Program-made: the position numbers and the translations under genes
Source of the DNA: Ophiothrix spiculata
Lineage: Eukaryota > Echinodermata > Ophiuroidea > Amphilepidida > Ophiotrichidae
Assembly: GCA_000969725.1 (NCBI GenBank)
Contig: JXSR01S005435.1
DNA length: 32,153 nt
Direction: 5' to 3' (one strand)
Shown here: positions 32,003-32,153 of the stretch, in pieces
Layout: every line of letters starts with the position of its first letter
How positions within the stretch are numbered: the stretch's first letter is position 1
The notes under the pieces: model-generated
Told to the model about the DNA's origin: nothing
The model's input: the letters and a program-made list of their open reading frames with translations, nothing else
Database searches by the model: none

Positions 32003-32153
32003 GTTTGTGTTTAAGAACTAAGAACCTCGTTATGACTATTATAATTGAAAGACTAATAAACGACAGTAGTTTCGCCCAAATTTATTACATATATTAAAAA
32101 GTTAATATTCATTATGCATCTGTAAAAAATAGTATTATATATCATTTATGACT
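32003..32153 (+). other. Start of the next intron (cut by window)
   Basis: AT-rich sequence after the GTTTGT donor; nothing recognised before the window ends. Confidence 0.8.

Noticed and set aside
1-32153. CRISPR array, bacterial operons, viral genes
   Set aside because: The DNA is a spliced animal gene; no direct-repeat/spacer arrays or ribosome binding site pattern, and no viral protein motifs seen.

Overview
The window is one internal piece of a single animal gene on the + strand: a DSCAM-family (Down syndrome cell adhesion molecule) receptor. Nineteen (19) exons can be read with GT-AG borders and matching intron phases. From base 3 to base 32002 they join into one open frame of about 1,211 codons with no stop. 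They encode, in order, the second half of Ig3, Ig4 to Ig9, FN3-1 to FN3-4, Ig10 and FN3-5. The Ig-FN3-Ig-FN3 order, the phrase GFDGNSP in FN3-1, APAR/VPAR at the start of Ig10 and the LLCGT motif in FN3-5 are typical of DSCAM. The signal peptide, Ig1, Ig2 and the first half of Ig3 lie to the left of the window. FN3-6, the transmembrane helix and the cytoplasmic tail lie to the right.

The organism is a metazoan. AT-rich DNA, introns of 0.2 to 6.3 kb, dense miniature DNA transposons and a tRNA-derived SINE suggest a non-vertebrate bilaterian, perhaps a marine deuterostome or lophotrochozoan. I cannot place it more closely. The arthropod-style array of alternative Ig7 exons is not present here: Ig7 is one exon.

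Layout: 1-10028 holds Ig3 (part) to Ig6, with a 6.3 kb intron between Ig4 and Ig5. 13297-17185 holds Ig7 to Ig9. 18646-25443 holds the four FN3 domains, each split over two exons. 26169-27944 holds Ig10 in two exons. 31136-32002 holds FN3-5 in two exons. The introns carry at least fifteen inverted-repeat or SINE-type elements, several with candidate target-site duplications (TTAA, TA, or 8 to 9 bp).

The most unusual feature is repeated small tandem duplication of parts of this gene's own exons. The FN3-1 second exon has two extra copies of its 3' part with their splice donors. The Ig8 second exon has a 141-bp upstream duplicate with a destroyed acceptor. The FN3-5 second exon has a stop-containing relic 449 bp upstream. 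I see no wholly unknown system. The candidates for one are these half-exon duplicates and several foldback-type elements.
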